This document shows, piece by piece, positions 43,437 to 51,761 of a stretch of 64,000 bases of DNA. The notes below the pieces were generated by a model that saw only the letters and a list, made by a program, of their open reading frames with translations, was not told the origin of the DNA and did no database searches. The position numbers and the translations under genes were made by a program. The stretch is from Candidatus Binatus soli (GTDB taxonomy: Bacteria > Desulfobacterota > Binatia > Binatales > Binataceae): contig DLMJ01000008.1 in NCBI GenBank assembly GCA_002479255.1, forward strand, positions 97,156-161,155, read 5' to 3'. Every line of letters begins with the position of its first letter. Positions within the stretch are counted from its first letter, which is position 1.

Positions 43437-44414
43437 ATGAAGGTCTTATCATTCCGATTCTGGATTCTGATTCCTTCGTCTACTGTACTGGCAGCAGTGT
43501 TAACTCTATGGCCTGCTGTCGGCCGCACGGATGTTGTTCTGGCGCCGGGCACAGAGTCGAGTGCAGGTGGCGCAACCGATGCCTGGCTTGTGGCGCGCGG
43601 TCTGATCGGCCACAGGATGATCGGCGAACAATCCGGCACTGACATAATGACGCCGCCGCCGGGCACCGAGGTAGACGAAACCCGGCAAACAGAGAACCGG
43701 ACGGGCGAGATCCTGAACCAGGTCAAGTCGTGGAACGAAATGGTCGACGACGATACGATCCATATCGAGGTGACTACCCTATCGGCGCATCAGTTCGAAG
43801 TCGCCTTCTGGCTGTTTCCCAATCATCGTCAGGGTTGCACCATGTATCAATGGACGCTGTACGATCATGGTCGCGCGCTGCAGAGCGCGTTCTGGCGTAA
43901 CGATGCGACGGTGCTGCGGCTGGCCGGAGCCTCAGACCTGCCACATGACTTGTATCCGGACTCGGTTCCGTGGGTGGCGTTTCTACGCGTCCTCGACGCG
44001 CCGCGCGACGGCGCCGAAGGTATGATTTATCAGCAGATCACGCCGTACAGCTATGTAGGTCAGGAGGTTTGGGCCAACCGGTCCAAACAGATCAGCGTGC
44101 CGGCCGGCAGCTTCTCCGCCCTCAAGGTGACCGCACAAGTCGATGTCGCGACGGTGATGCCGAACTGGCCGCGCTTCGTCCTGCACGTCATCGAGCCGGT
44201 AGTTCCCAAAAACACCCTCTATTTCGAGGCGACGCCGCCCTACCGGCTGCTCAAGCAGCAAGGCACCACCTTTGTCGGCGGCCCTGAGGTCACCACGGAA
44301 CTCATCCGCTTCTACATCGCAAGCGCAGCACAGCCGGTTGCAACTACAGCGGCTCTGACGACAGCCCACGCGCCGATCGCTGCGGTGCTCGAGGGTGTAT
44401 CGATTCCCAAATGA
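43437..44414 (+). CDS. exported protein of unknown function (DUF3108-like C-terminus)
   Basis: 325 aa from ATG 43437 (GTG 43425 is also possible). The N-terminal hydrophobic segment FWILIPSSTVLAAVLTLWPAVG is a probable signal peptide. The mature part contains a beta-rich region with IHIEVTTLSAHQFEVAFWLF and a C-terminal section (ISVPAGSFSALKVTAQVDV, LYFEATPPYRLLKQQG) that resembles DUF3108-type periplasmic domains. I cannot name a function. It lies between the biosynthetic cluster and the convergent export operon; the two 3' ends are 13 bp apart. It may bind or pass on a lipid in the periplasm, but this is inference from position. Confidence 0.65.
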   Translation: MKVLSFRFWILIPSSTVLAAVLTLWPAVGRTDVVLAPGTESSAGGATDAWLVARGLIGHRMIGEQSGTDIMTPPPGTEVDETRQTENRTGEILNQVKSWNEMVDDDTIHIEVTTLSAHQFEVAFWLFPNHRQGCTMYQWTLYDHGRALQSAFWRNDATVLRLAGASDLPHDLYPDSVPWVAFLRVLDAPRDGAEGMIYQQITPYSYVGQEVWANRSKQISVPAGSFSALKVTAQVDVATVMPNWPRFVLHVIEPVVPKNTLYFEATPPYRLLKQQGTTFVGGPEVTTELIRFYIASAAQPVATTAALTTAHAPIAAVLEGVSIPK

Positions 44415-44427
44415 CAATTTTCTGTAG

Positions 44428-45165
44428 TCAGACGGCGTCTCCCTTTGCCGCCACGCCAGCCGCTTGCCTGTCACGCGTCTCGTCGCTTGTTATCTGACCA
44501 TCGCGCAGGCGGATGAAACGGTGAGCCCGTTCCATGACCTGGGGATCATGCGTGGAAAAGATGAAAGTCGTACCTGTCACACGATTGAGATGTTCCATCA
44601 CATCGAGGAGGGCGATAGCAGTGGCAGAGTCCAGATTCGCCGTGGGCTCATCCGCCAGAATGAGCGCAGGTTCTGTAACCATGGCGCGAGCCACGGCAAC
44701 CCGTTGTTGCTGCCCACCGGACAACTCCGCTGGACGACGATCTTCGAGGCCGGCGAGGCCGACTTCAGAAAACAGTTTTTCCACCTTTTCTCTGCGCTTG
44801 TGCGCAGGCACCCCCTGGAGGAGCAGCGTAAACTCAGCGTTTTCCAAAGCGCTCAGCACAGGCAGCAGGTTGTACGTTTGGAACACAAAGCCGATGCGCT
44901 GCAAACGTAGATGCGCCAGTTCACCTGAAGATAAGAGCTGAAGGTTTTGCCCTGCCACCCAGACCTCGCCCGCATCCGCCCGGTCGAGTCCGCCAATGAT
45001 GTTGAGCAAGGTGGTTTTGCCGGAACCTGACGGACCGGCAACGGCCGCGAATTCCCCGGCAGCAATCTGTAGAGAGACGCCACGCAGTGCCGGAACGTCG
45101 ATAGGTCCGGTTCGGTAGGTCTTCCTCACCTCCTTCAGTTCCACCGCCCACTCTGCCAGCACCAT
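44428..45165 (-). CDS. ABC transporter ATPase, LolD/MacB type
   Basis: A 245-aa nucleotide-binding protein. Walker A (AGPSGSGKTTLLNIIGGL), Q-loop (FVFQTYNLLPVLSALEN), signature (ELSGGQQQRVAVARAMV), Walker B (ALILADEPTANLD) and switch His (FIFSTHDPQVM) are complete. The FQxYNLLPxLSxxEN form is that of the LolD/MacB/FtsE group, which drives periplasmic mechanics rather than substrate passage through the membrane. It is the last gene of a five-gene minus-strand operon and follows permease 2 by 11 bp, with a GGAGG site. Confidence 0.93.
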   Translation of the reverse strand: MVLAEWAVELKEVRKTYRTGPIDVPALRGVSLQIAAGEFAAVAGPSGSGKTTLLNIIGGLDRADAGEVWVAGQNLQLLSSGELAHLRLQRIGFVFQTYNLLPVLSALENAEFTLLLQGVPAHKRREKVEKLFSEVGLAGLEDRRPAELSGGQQQRVAVARAMVTEPALILADEPTANLDSATAIALLDVMEHLNRVTGTTFIFSTHDPQVMERAHRFIRLRDGQITSDETRDRQAAGVAAKGDAV

Positions 45166-45176
45166 CGCCCTCCTTT

Positions 45177-46469
45177 CTAAAGCCCCTTCAATGCGTCTGG
45201 CAGCTCTGTTCGCGCCGCCTTGAGCGCCGGATAAAAGGAAATGATCGTCGCCATCGCGAATACAATACTAACGGACCAAATGATTCGATTCGAGCTTAAG
45301 CGCGAGTAGAGAATAGGATCCAAAACAAGCGCGGATGGAAGATCTGTCTTGAATATCCAGCGCAGATCCAACCCCGAGGTAGCGAAATAGTGCTCGACGC
45401 TCAAACCCAACGCCAGTCCCAAGGCCAGGCTTATCGCCGTGAGGGCCAGAGACTCGCCTATGACCATTACTGCAAGTTGCCCGGGCCGAAGACCGAGAGC
45501 TTTACAAACGCCGAACTCATACCTGCGCTCCAGTACTCTCATGAGAATCGTGTTGAGTATTCCCAAGCCTACCATCGCCAGTATTACGCCGTTCATTATG
45601 TAGTTAAAGGCGTGGTCCAGCCCAAGAATCTGAGCAAGCATCGGGATTGATTCTCGCCAAGTCAGGACTTCGACTGTTCCTCCCGTCAGCTGCTTCCGCA
45701 AAGCTCTTGCTACCATCGCCGAATCACCTTCCTGCTGAAGCAGGAGGGCTACCTGAGTCACCTGGCCGTCCGGCAATCCGAGCAGGGTCTGAGCCGCGGG
45801 CAACGGTAGTTGAATGATGTTAGCGTCGACCGCTCCCAGGCCCGTGCGAAAGATGCCACTCACCCGCAAAAGAGTGCTTTGCATCTCTTCCCCGGCGCCA
45901 TTTTTGGTTTCAATGCCGGGCTGTCGCAGCGCCTGAGTCATGAGCACCACTCGCGAACCTATCTTTACCTCGAGCTCGCGAGCCAGCTCGGCGCCAATGA
46001 CAACGCCTGAAGGCCTGTCATCACTTAGATATGTCCCTTCAACTACCCGCTGTGGGATAAAGGATACGGCCGGTTCGTCTTGTGGAATAACCCCCATGAT
46101 TCTCACGCCGGCAGAATTGGCTGAGGAACTTAAAAGCCCGGTCGCCAGAAGCCTCGGACTAACTCCTCGCACAAGCTTCTTCATTTCCGCGGTTTGCAAA
46201 AACCCTTCGATCCCGGATACCACTTGGGCCGGAAGCAGCAGCTCGTCAGAACCGGAGTCTTGATACCCCTTCGCCTGGATCACTACATGGCCGGGACCAA
46301 GCCGCACACCGTCGGCAATAGTTTGCTCGTGCCCGCCGTCGAGCAGACCCAGAGAGATCAGCAGCAACGCAAGACCCAAACCCAGCGCCGAGGCGGTCAA
46401 CAGAGTGCCGCGGGGATTGCGCCAGAGATTGCGCCAGCCGATTTTCACAAGCAGGAGTGCGCTTCTCAC
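45177..46469 (-). CDS. ABC permease of the FtsX/LolC/MacB type (second copy)
   Basis: A 430-aa protein with one N-terminal span (LLTASALGLGLALLLISLGL), a large periplasmic domain and three C-terminal spans (GVILAMVGLGILNTILMRV, ESLALTAISLALGLALGL, and a last one before YPALKAARTELPDALKGL). RNLWRNPRGTLLTA at the start and the PxxALKGL end are typical of LolC/LolE-type subunits. The start is a GTG two bases after the stop of permease 1. It pairs with the next upstream permease to form the membrane heterodimer served by the LolD-like ATPase. Confidence 0.9.
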   Translation of the reverse strand: MRSALLLVKIGWRNLWRNPRGTLLTASALGLGLALLLISLGLLDGGHEQTIADGVRLGPGHVVIQAKGYQDSGSDELLLPAQVVSGIEGFLQTAEMKKLVRGVSPRLLATGLLSSSANSAGVRIMGVIPQDEPAVSFIPQRVVEGTYLSDDRPSGVVIGAELARELEVKIGSRVVLMTQALRQPGIETKNGAGEEMQSTLLRVSGIFRTGLGAVDANIIQLPLPAAQTLLGLPDGQVTQVALLLQQEGDSAMVARALRKQLTGGTVEVLTWRESIPMLAQILGLDHAFNYIMNGVILAMVGLGILNTILMRVLERRYEFGVCKALGLRPGQLAVMVIGESLALTAISLALGLALGLSVEHYFATSGLDLRWIFKTDLPSALVLDPILYSRLSSNRIIWSVSIVFAMATIISFYPALKAARTELPDALKGL

Positions 46470-46471
46470 TG

Positions 46472-47734
46472 TTAGACCTTACGAATCGCTTCCGTCGGCC
46501 GAAAATGAGCGGCTCGCCAGGCAGGATAGAGCGCAGATACCAGGGCTGTGGCGGCCAGCCCGAGTGCCGCTTCACCGTAGGCGGGGAAATCCTGCCGGCC
46601 GTACCAGAGGCGCCCTACCACTACTCCTGCCAGAGAGATTACTCCGCCGCTAGCGCCACCCAAGTCCAGACCGTGCTCCTGCAAATACCAGAGGACCGGG
46701 ACGCCAAGCGCGCCTCCCACAACGAGGCTCGCCACCGCCAACCCTGCCGCCTCTGTCAGGATCAGAACAATCACCTGAACTGGGCGCATTCCCAAAGCCA
46801 TCAGCATGCCCAGTTCACGCGTGCGCTCAAACACCGCCATGAGCATGGTGTTCATGATACCGAGCACCGCCAACAGGAAGAAAATGAAGAAGAGAACAAA
46901 GGTGATGGCGCGATTGAACTCCACGTAATTGGCCAATTCCGGCGCCAGCTCAGGCCATGCCATTGCCTGTACGGGAAGAGTTTTATCCAGTTGGAGATCA
47001 AGTGCGGCAGCCACAGTAGTAGCTGCCGTTATGTCATTCAGCTTGATACCAACTTCGTGGATCCTCGCAGGCGCCAGATGCAGAAGGTCCTGTAGAGAAG
47101 ACAGGGACATGAGAACCAGCCCCCGGTCTACAGCATCAAGACCGCTGTGAAAAATCCCCACGACCGTGTATACGTCATTGCCCATCGAACCGTCGGCCGC
47201 CTGCGTCAGCAGAACGATCTCCGAGCCCACGTCGATGCCAATCGTGCTCGCGAGTTTATCTCCTATCACTACCCCCTTTGGCATCCGCGCACTCAGATAA
47301 CTACCTTTTGCTATCTGACTATTTAGAATAGTAACCTTCGGTTCCTGATCGGGGGCGACTCCCATCAACTCCACACCAGCGGAGCGATGAGCCGCACTTA
47401 GCAAGCCGTATCCGTACACTCGGGGAGTGGCAGCATAAACCCGGCGATCGGCGCTGATGGCGGCCAGCATTGCGCTGACATCTGTCCCTTGCCTCCCGCC
47501 CAGAGTCTTTTTAATGGAACGGCTAGGGTAGTAACCGGGAGCATGCACCTGGATCTGGGACATGATGAGACAGGTGCCGTTCTGGATCATCTGCCATCTC
47601 AGGCCGGCCATCAGGCACGCAACGAACAGCAGCATGACATAGCCAAACGCGATGGCGGCCATCGTGATAAAAGTACGCCGAGGGTTGCGCCAGAGATTGC
47701 GCCACGCAAGCTGTGGAAGCCGTCCGCTTATCAT
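46472..47734 (-). CDS. ABC permease of the FtsX/LolC/MacB type (first copy)
   Basis: A 420-aa paralogue of the following permease with the same plan: LAWRNLWRNPRRTFITMAAIAFGYVMLLFVACL at the N-terminus, a periplasmic domain containing GVELMGVAPDQEPKVT, and three C-terminal spans (VLFFIFFLLAVLGIMNTMLMAV and following), ending YPAWRAAHFRPTEAIRKV. The ATG overlaps the stop of the LolA-like gene (ATGA at 47731-47734). Two different permeases plus one ATPase and a LolA-like carrier copy the LolCDE-A arrangement. Confidence 0.9.
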   Translation of the reverse strand: MISGRLPQLAWRNLWRNPRRTFITMAAIAFGYVMLLFVACLMAGLRWQMIQNGTCLIMSQIQVHAPGYYPSRSIKKTLGGRQGTDVSAMLAAISADRRVYAATPRVYGYGLLSAAHRSAGVELMGVAPDQEPKVTILNSQIAKGSYLSARMPKGVVIGDKLASTIGIDVGSEIVLLTQAADGSMGNDVYTVVGIFHSGLDAVDRGLVLMSLSSLQDLLHLAPARIHEVGIKLNDITAATTVAAALDLQLDKTLPVQAMAWPELAPELANYVEFNRAITFVLFFIFFLLAVLGIMNTMLMAVFERTRELGMLMALGMRPVQVIVLILTEAAGLAVASLVVGGALGVPVLWYLQEHGLDLGGASGGVISLAGVVVGRLWYGRQDFPAYGEAALGLAATALVSALYPAWRAAHFRPTEAIRKV

Positions 47735-48498
47735 TTCAGGTCAGGCAGTGAAAACATCCCCTCGCTGATCGGCACATCGAACGCGATATCTTCGTACTCG
47801 ATCGTCGTCTGCGCGCCAGCCTTGTTTGCCGCTCGCATGACCAGACGCGTCGGAATCAGCCTGCCGCTCATTGGTTTGTATTCAGAAAAGGTAAGCTCTC
47901 GGACGAGCTGCCCGTCTTCGTCATAGAAACCCTGCCATGTGGGCACGGCATCGGCTTGGCGAATCTGCACAATAATCTTCCCCCACACCACCGCCGCATC
48001 CGGCTTCGGCGTCAGAGTATATTCTTCCACCGCAACCCCGCCGCGCTTTCCTTCGAAAAAGGTGCTAACAGAGTAGTCGCGCGTGAGGAAAGTCTCTTTA
48101 ACCAGATCATCGATAGTGAAGTCGCTTCCCATCCATGAGGCCATTGCCATCGAAGGGGGAACTTTAACCGTGCGATTCGATTTCGGTAGATAGTACCAGA
48201 TGTCGCTGCCTACTTTCAGGATGGCGGTGCCTGCTTCATCTTGAGGACTGGTGATGCGGACCAGCACCTTTTCTCCGAGCGACCAGATCTTCATCGAGAG
48301 ATTGCGTTGTCCATCTTCATTGGAGATCTGCATTTTCACGGTAGCGATGCTGGACTTGCTGCTAAAGAGACGCGCGACCCGTTCCAGGGTCTCCCGCGCC
48401 TGTTGATCGTCCGCAGCATGAGACATCGGAGCCACACTCAACAGCGCCAGTCCTAGAAACACGGCGACGCTTCCCTTTTGCCAACGCAGGAGAGTCAT
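47731..48498 (-). CDS. LolA-like outer-membrane lipoprotein-sorting/lipid carrier protein
   Basis: A 255-aa periplasmic protein with signal peptide (VAVFLGLALLSVAPMSHA). The mature part follows the LolA-like beta-sheet family: ISNEDGQRNLSMKIWSLGEKVLVRI, GTAILKVGSDIWYYLPKSNRT, DYSVSTFFEGKRG, and ELTFSEYKPMSGRLIPTRL. Proteins of this kind carry lipoproteins or other hydrophobic cargo between inner and outer membranes, or lead into RND/MmpL-type lipid transport. Start and stop both overlap neighbours by four bases, so it is a firm member of this operon. Confidence 0.88.
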   Translation of the reverse strand: MTLLRWQKGSVAVFLGLALLSVAPMSHAADDQQARETLERVARLFSSKSSIATVKMQISNEDGQRNLSMKIWSLGEKVLVRITSPQDEAGTAILKVGSDIWYYLPKSNRTVKVPPSMAMASWMGSDFTIDDLVKETFLTRDYSVSTFFEGKRGGVAVEEYTLTPKPDAAVVWGKIIVQIRQADAVPTWQGFYDEDGQLVRELTFSEYKPMSGRLIPTRLVMRAANKAGAQTTIEYEDIAFDVPISEGMFSLPDLK

Positions 48499-49472
48499 AG
48501 CTGTCTGACCTTGCGCTTGGTCACTAATTCGCTCTCGACCTCGGCTGCTTCTTCCACCAGCGGGGCGCCCATGGCTAGTCCCATCGGTATGCGGACCAAA
48601 AGGTTGAAGGCGCTAACGGCCAGGGACAGCGCGAACAGATTGTCCTTGCTGCCGAACCGGGCAAAAGCCAGGGTGAAGACCAACTGAGTCGTTCCGATTC
48701 CGCCTGGCGAGATTGGCGAACTTCCGATCGCCACAACGAACGGCGTTAATGCCAATGTCTGCATCAGTGGGACCCCGATATGAAAGCTGACGAACTGTCC
48801 ATAGAGCGCAAAGCCCGCTCCCAAAACAATTAGAAATCTGACGGCAAGGAGCTTGATGTAATGCGACGGCCGAGCCATACGGAAACTCGCCATCGAGGGC
48901 CGCTCGTAGAGCCATCGGAGCCAATTGCCGGCGCCGAGCCGCGCTCCCCATAAGAGCCAGAACGAGGCGATGAGACAGCCAGCGCAGAGTACGCCGGCCG
49001 CGTAGCCGAGACCCAGCCGAATCGGTGACGTCGGCACGAGAGCGATCGCGAAGAGCGACAATGTGGCCAGCAGCATGGCGTCGAGATAGCCTTGGAACAG
49101 CAAGGTGCATCCGCCCATTATCCAGGGCACACGCTTGCGTGCATGCAGAAAAAGCACAAGCGCGCCGCCTGCGACATAGGAGTTCACAAGCTGAAGAAAA
49201 CAGACCGCGGCCATGGTCGGAAGCAGTTCCAGCGTTCCGGTCGGATCGTGAAAATAACTGAACAAGCGGGAATACAATACTGTCTCGCCGATAAACCAGC
49301 ATAGAAAGCCGCCCAGGCTGGCGATGACAAAAATCCAGAGCGTGGCGTGGCTTCCGGCGCCCACCACCTGCCTCCAGGAGATGCCGCGTGCCGCGTAGCA
49401 TACGATTGCCGCCGCTATCGCATAGGCTGCAAGGTTTCGCACCACGGTTTTGCGCACCGGACTTTCACTCAC
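48495..49472 (-). CDS. flippase-like membrane protein (LPG_synthase_TM/UPF0104 type)
   Basis: A 325-aa integral membrane protein with about eight spans. Features of the lysylphosphatidylglycerol-synthase membrane domain family: a Trp/Arg-rich first loop (AARGISWRQVVGAG), AAVCFLQLVNSYVAGGALVLF, and IGSSPISPGGIGTTQLVFTL (family P-x-S-PGGIGxxE-like motif, here TQ in place of the usual E). Members move lipids or lipid-linked intermediates across the inner membrane. It is the first gene of the five-gene operon and overlaps the LolA-like gene by ATGA. The cargo is unknown; the adjacent lipopeptide cluster is the obvious candidate. Confidence 0.82.
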   Translation of the reverse strand: MSESPVRKTVVRNLAAYAIAAAIVCYAARGISWRQVVGAGSHATLWIFVIASLGGFLCWFIGETVLYSRLFSYFHDPTGTLELLPTMAAVCFLQLVNSYVAGGALVLFLHARKRVPWIMGGCTLLFQGYLDAMLLATLSLFAIALVPTSPIRLGLGYAAGVLCAGCLIASFWLLWGARLGAGNWLRWLYERPSMASFRMARPSHYIKLLAVRFLIVLGAGFALYGQFVSFHIGVPLMQTLALTPFVVAIGSSPISPGGIGTTQLVFTLAFARFGSKDNLFALSLAVSAFNLLVRIPMGLAMGAPLVEEAAEVESELVTKRKVRQL

Positions 49473-49967
49473 TCAGGCACAACAGTCTACACGTCGCGGA
49501 ATTTCTATTATAGGCCGTTCATCACAAGCATGATTTACGCCCGATCTACATACTGCGCAGGATGGAGGAGCAGGATCGCACAATTATTAATAGCAGGCTG
49601 TCGGAAAATTCCCTTCCCGTCGGATCGACGGATAGGTATGCATCTGTATAGTGGAACGAAGCGTGATACGCGCCTCGAGCGATGGCGGACCTGCAGAAGC
49701 AACGCGCCGCAAACGCGAAGTCGATGAACGCAGTAGACATCGTCATGTGGGGCTCGGCCCACTGCCGTTGAAGTTTGCGGACCTCGTCCACTCCGCCGCC
49801 TCTGAAAGTTATAAACGTACAGTAGGTAGGTAATTCTTACTGTTCGCTTTATCTATGGTATTTTTCTTGGCCGCTTTTAGATGTTTTAATAAACTATACA
49901 TCTAAATACATCTCATGGCTCCTTTAGTCTTGCTTCAGTCCGTAATCACTGGCAGAATTCGTGTGTG
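49473..49967. other. intergenic region with divergent promoters
   Basis: About 495 bases without a supported gene. It carries the promoter of the leftward export operon and that of the rightward membrane protein at 49968. The right half (49810-49920) is visibly AT-rich and holds a strong inverted repeat (49876-49906). Short ORFs here have no ribosome sites or family features. Confidence 0.6.
49876..49913. promoter_or_regulatory. nine-base inverted repeat with a third half-site
   Basis: TTTAGATGT (49876-49884) and ACATCTAAA (49898-49906) are perfect complements 13 bases apart, and a further TACATCT occurs at 49907-49913, giving a direct repeat of TACATCT with a ten-base period. This is the look of an operator for a dimeric regulator. 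It lies about 55 bases before the start of the gene at 49968. Confidence 0.45.
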
Positions 49968-50633
49968 ATGAAAGCCGAAACGCAAGAAAATCCGATTCTC
50001 GTGCCGCAAGAAGAGTGCGAGGTCCTCAATTTAATTCGGGACGACCATGAACTCATCGATCGCCTCAAGATAACCACTGAGGAGCTCGAGGCGCTGTCGA
50101 AATGCGCGATGTTCGGAACCCTGACCTGCAAGCAGCATATGCTTGCCATCTTGCGTCAGATTCGCGAGGCGGGCGGTCCCGCGGCGGGTGGACCCGCGAT
50201 CGCTCAGACGCCCCTCTTTCCTGAGCCGGCTATACCCGAGGAGCAGGACGACCCCCCCCTCCCGGACTGCCGAAAAATGTTGATTCGTCTTGCTGGCAAC
50301 GGCGTGCCCGAGCCGGGTTCGCTTGAGAGTGTTGTTCGTCGCCGCGTGCCCGAGCAGTACGGCATTCTTCTTTGGACACTCGTCCTGGTCGTGGGGCTGG
50401 CGTGGAATCTCCTGATCTTGATGTCGCGCTGGCGTGATGGCTTCCTGACCAGGATCGGAATGACCGCCAACCAGGCTTCTCCTTCGGCTGCGTGGTACAA
50501 CAATATCGACCGGTCCTACATTCTGCTCTGGGGCGAAGTTCTGGTCGTGGTAGGCATTGCAGTTGTGATGTACCTCAAATCCCACAGAAGTTACCGCCGC
50601 TTCAAAATCAGACCGCGCGGAAGCTGGCGCTAG
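49968..50633 (+). CDS. hypothetical protein with two C-terminal membrane spans
   Basis: 221 aa, no recognised family. The N-terminal half is soluble and acidic (ECEVLNLIRDDHELIDRLKITTEELEALSKCAMFG), the middle is Pro/Ala-rich, and two spans follow (ILLWTLVLVVGLAWNLLILM near 130-150 and YILLWGEVLVVVGIAVVMYL near 183-203) with a basic tail. The likely topology is with the soluble domain in the cytoplasm. GTG 49965 is an alternative start. A regulatory-looking inverted repeat lies upstream. Confidence 0.55.
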   Translation: MKAETQENPILVPQEECEVLNLIRDDHELIDRLKITTEELEALSKCAMFGTLTCKQHMLAILRQIREAGGPAAGGPAIAQTPLFPEPAIPEEQDDPPLPDCRKMLIRLAGNGVPEPGSLESVVRRRVPEQYGILLWTLVLVVGLAWNLLILMSRWRDGFLTRIGMTANQASPSAAWYNNIDRSYILLWGEVLVVVGIAVVMYLKSHRSYRRFKIRPRGSWR

Positions 50634-50796
50634 CCAGTCTCTCGACCTGTTGGCGCATCTGCTGATTGGCGCGCTGACCGAAGCTGCCATTTTTTATCGC
50701 GCACGCGGACGACCAGCCCGCCGCCCGCCGCGAGGTCGGCGAAAATGTCGTGCGACTGCTTCTGGGCCTTCGTATCGACAATCGGAAATGCTGGTC
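50614..50796 (+). pseudogene. C-terminal remnant of a TetR/AcrR regulator, frameshifted
   Basis: Between the membrane-protein gene and the hydrolase, one plus frame reads LDLLAHLLIGALTEAAIF. After a run of six T (near 50690-50696) a different frame continues IAHADDQPAARREVGENVV and RLLLGLRI. Joined, they match the end of many TetR-family regulators (LAHLLxGALxEAxxxIARADDPxxAR). The DNA-binding N-terminus is absent, so this is a decayed relic that overlaps the end of the upstream ORF. Confidence 0.6.
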
Positions 50797-50869
50797 CAAC
50801 ACGGATTGCCCGCGCGCTCGCACCGGACTACGACTACGAGCTGCGCAACAGCTTGCACGGGAAATCGCG

Positions 50870-51673
50870 ATGGAATATCGAATCACGCCTGGCAGATTGG
50901 AAATCGGCAAGTTCTCGCTCTACTACGAACGCGTCGGCGCCGGCGCGCCGATCGTCTTCCTGCACGGCCTCGGCGGCAGCCATCTCTCATGGTGGCAGCA
51001 AGTTCCCTACTTCATGCGATCGTTCGAGTGCATCACGGTTGACCAGCGCGGCTTCGGCCTCTCGCCTGACCCCGACGGCCTGTTCAATGGCGCGCATGCG
51101 AGCGATCTCGGCGCCCTGCTCGACCATCTGAAGATCGACAAGGCCGTGCTGATCGGGCAATCGATGGGCGGATGGACGATCGTCGGCTATGCGCTCGAGC
51201 ATCCCGAACGCGTCGCGGCGATGGTGATGGCGGATACACCGGGCGGAATCTTCACGCCCGAGATGAAGTTCGAGCGGCCGCGCGAGCCGATCTCCGTCGA
51301 TGCGACGCCACCTATCGGATCGTTGCCGACCTATGCCGCCGATTATTTCTCACGGCGCCCCGAGATGGCGTTCCTGTACGATGAAATCCGGATTCATGGC
51401 GCGCGGCCTCCCGCCGACGCGGGCGTGCGGATAATCGGCCTGCGCTACGATCTCGCCGCCGTAAAGCGACGCCTGACGATGCCCATACTGTGCATGGTTG
51501 GCGAGGAGGACACGCTTATCGCACCCGAGATCGTCAAGGCGCTTGCGTCGGCCCTGCCAAATTCGCGGCTGCGCACGGTCCCCGGCAGCGGCCATTCGAT
51601 CTATTTCGAGAATCCCGCCGTTTTCAATCAGCTGGTGCGCGATTTCATCGTCGAGATCGGCTACGCGAAATAG
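50870..51673 (+). CDS. alpha/beta hydrolase
   Basis: A 267-aa hydrolase of the alpha/beta fold. Seen: oxyanion region IVFLHGLGGSHLSWW, VDQRGFGLSPDPDG, nucleophile elbow VLIGQSMGGWTIVGYALEHPERV (Ser near residue 99), acid region MVGEEDTLIAPEIV and catalytic His in VPGSGHSIYFENP. It is close to the 3-oxoadipate enol-lactonase/esterase group, but the substrate is not readable. ATG 50870 is chosen because the upstream 120 bp of open frame is the TetR remnant. Confidence 0.88.
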   Translation: MEYRITPGRLEIGKFSLYYERVGAGAPIVFLHGLGGSHLSWWQQVPYFMRSFECITVDQRGFGLSPDPDGLFNGAHASDLGALLDHLKIDKAVLIGQSMGGWTIVGYALEHPERVAAMVMADTPGGIFTPEMKFERPREPISVDATPPIGSLPTYAADYFSRRPEMAFLYDEIRIHGARPPADAGVRIIGLRYDLAAVKRRLTMPILCMVGEEDTLIAPEIVKALASALPNSRLRTVPGSGHSIYFENPAVFNQLVRDFIVEIGYAK

Positions 51674-51761
51674 CCGGCGCGGCCGTTCATCGTGAAATGA
51701 AACGAAATAGCCCGGAATTCGTCGAATTGTTAGGTGAGTGACTCAGGACTATAATGAATTT

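Noticed and set aside
20636..50640. Search for attL/attR copies of the tRNA-Arg 3' end
   Set aside because: No second copy of the tRNA 3' end was found by eye, and no integrase gene is present, so an integrated element is not claimed as a feature.
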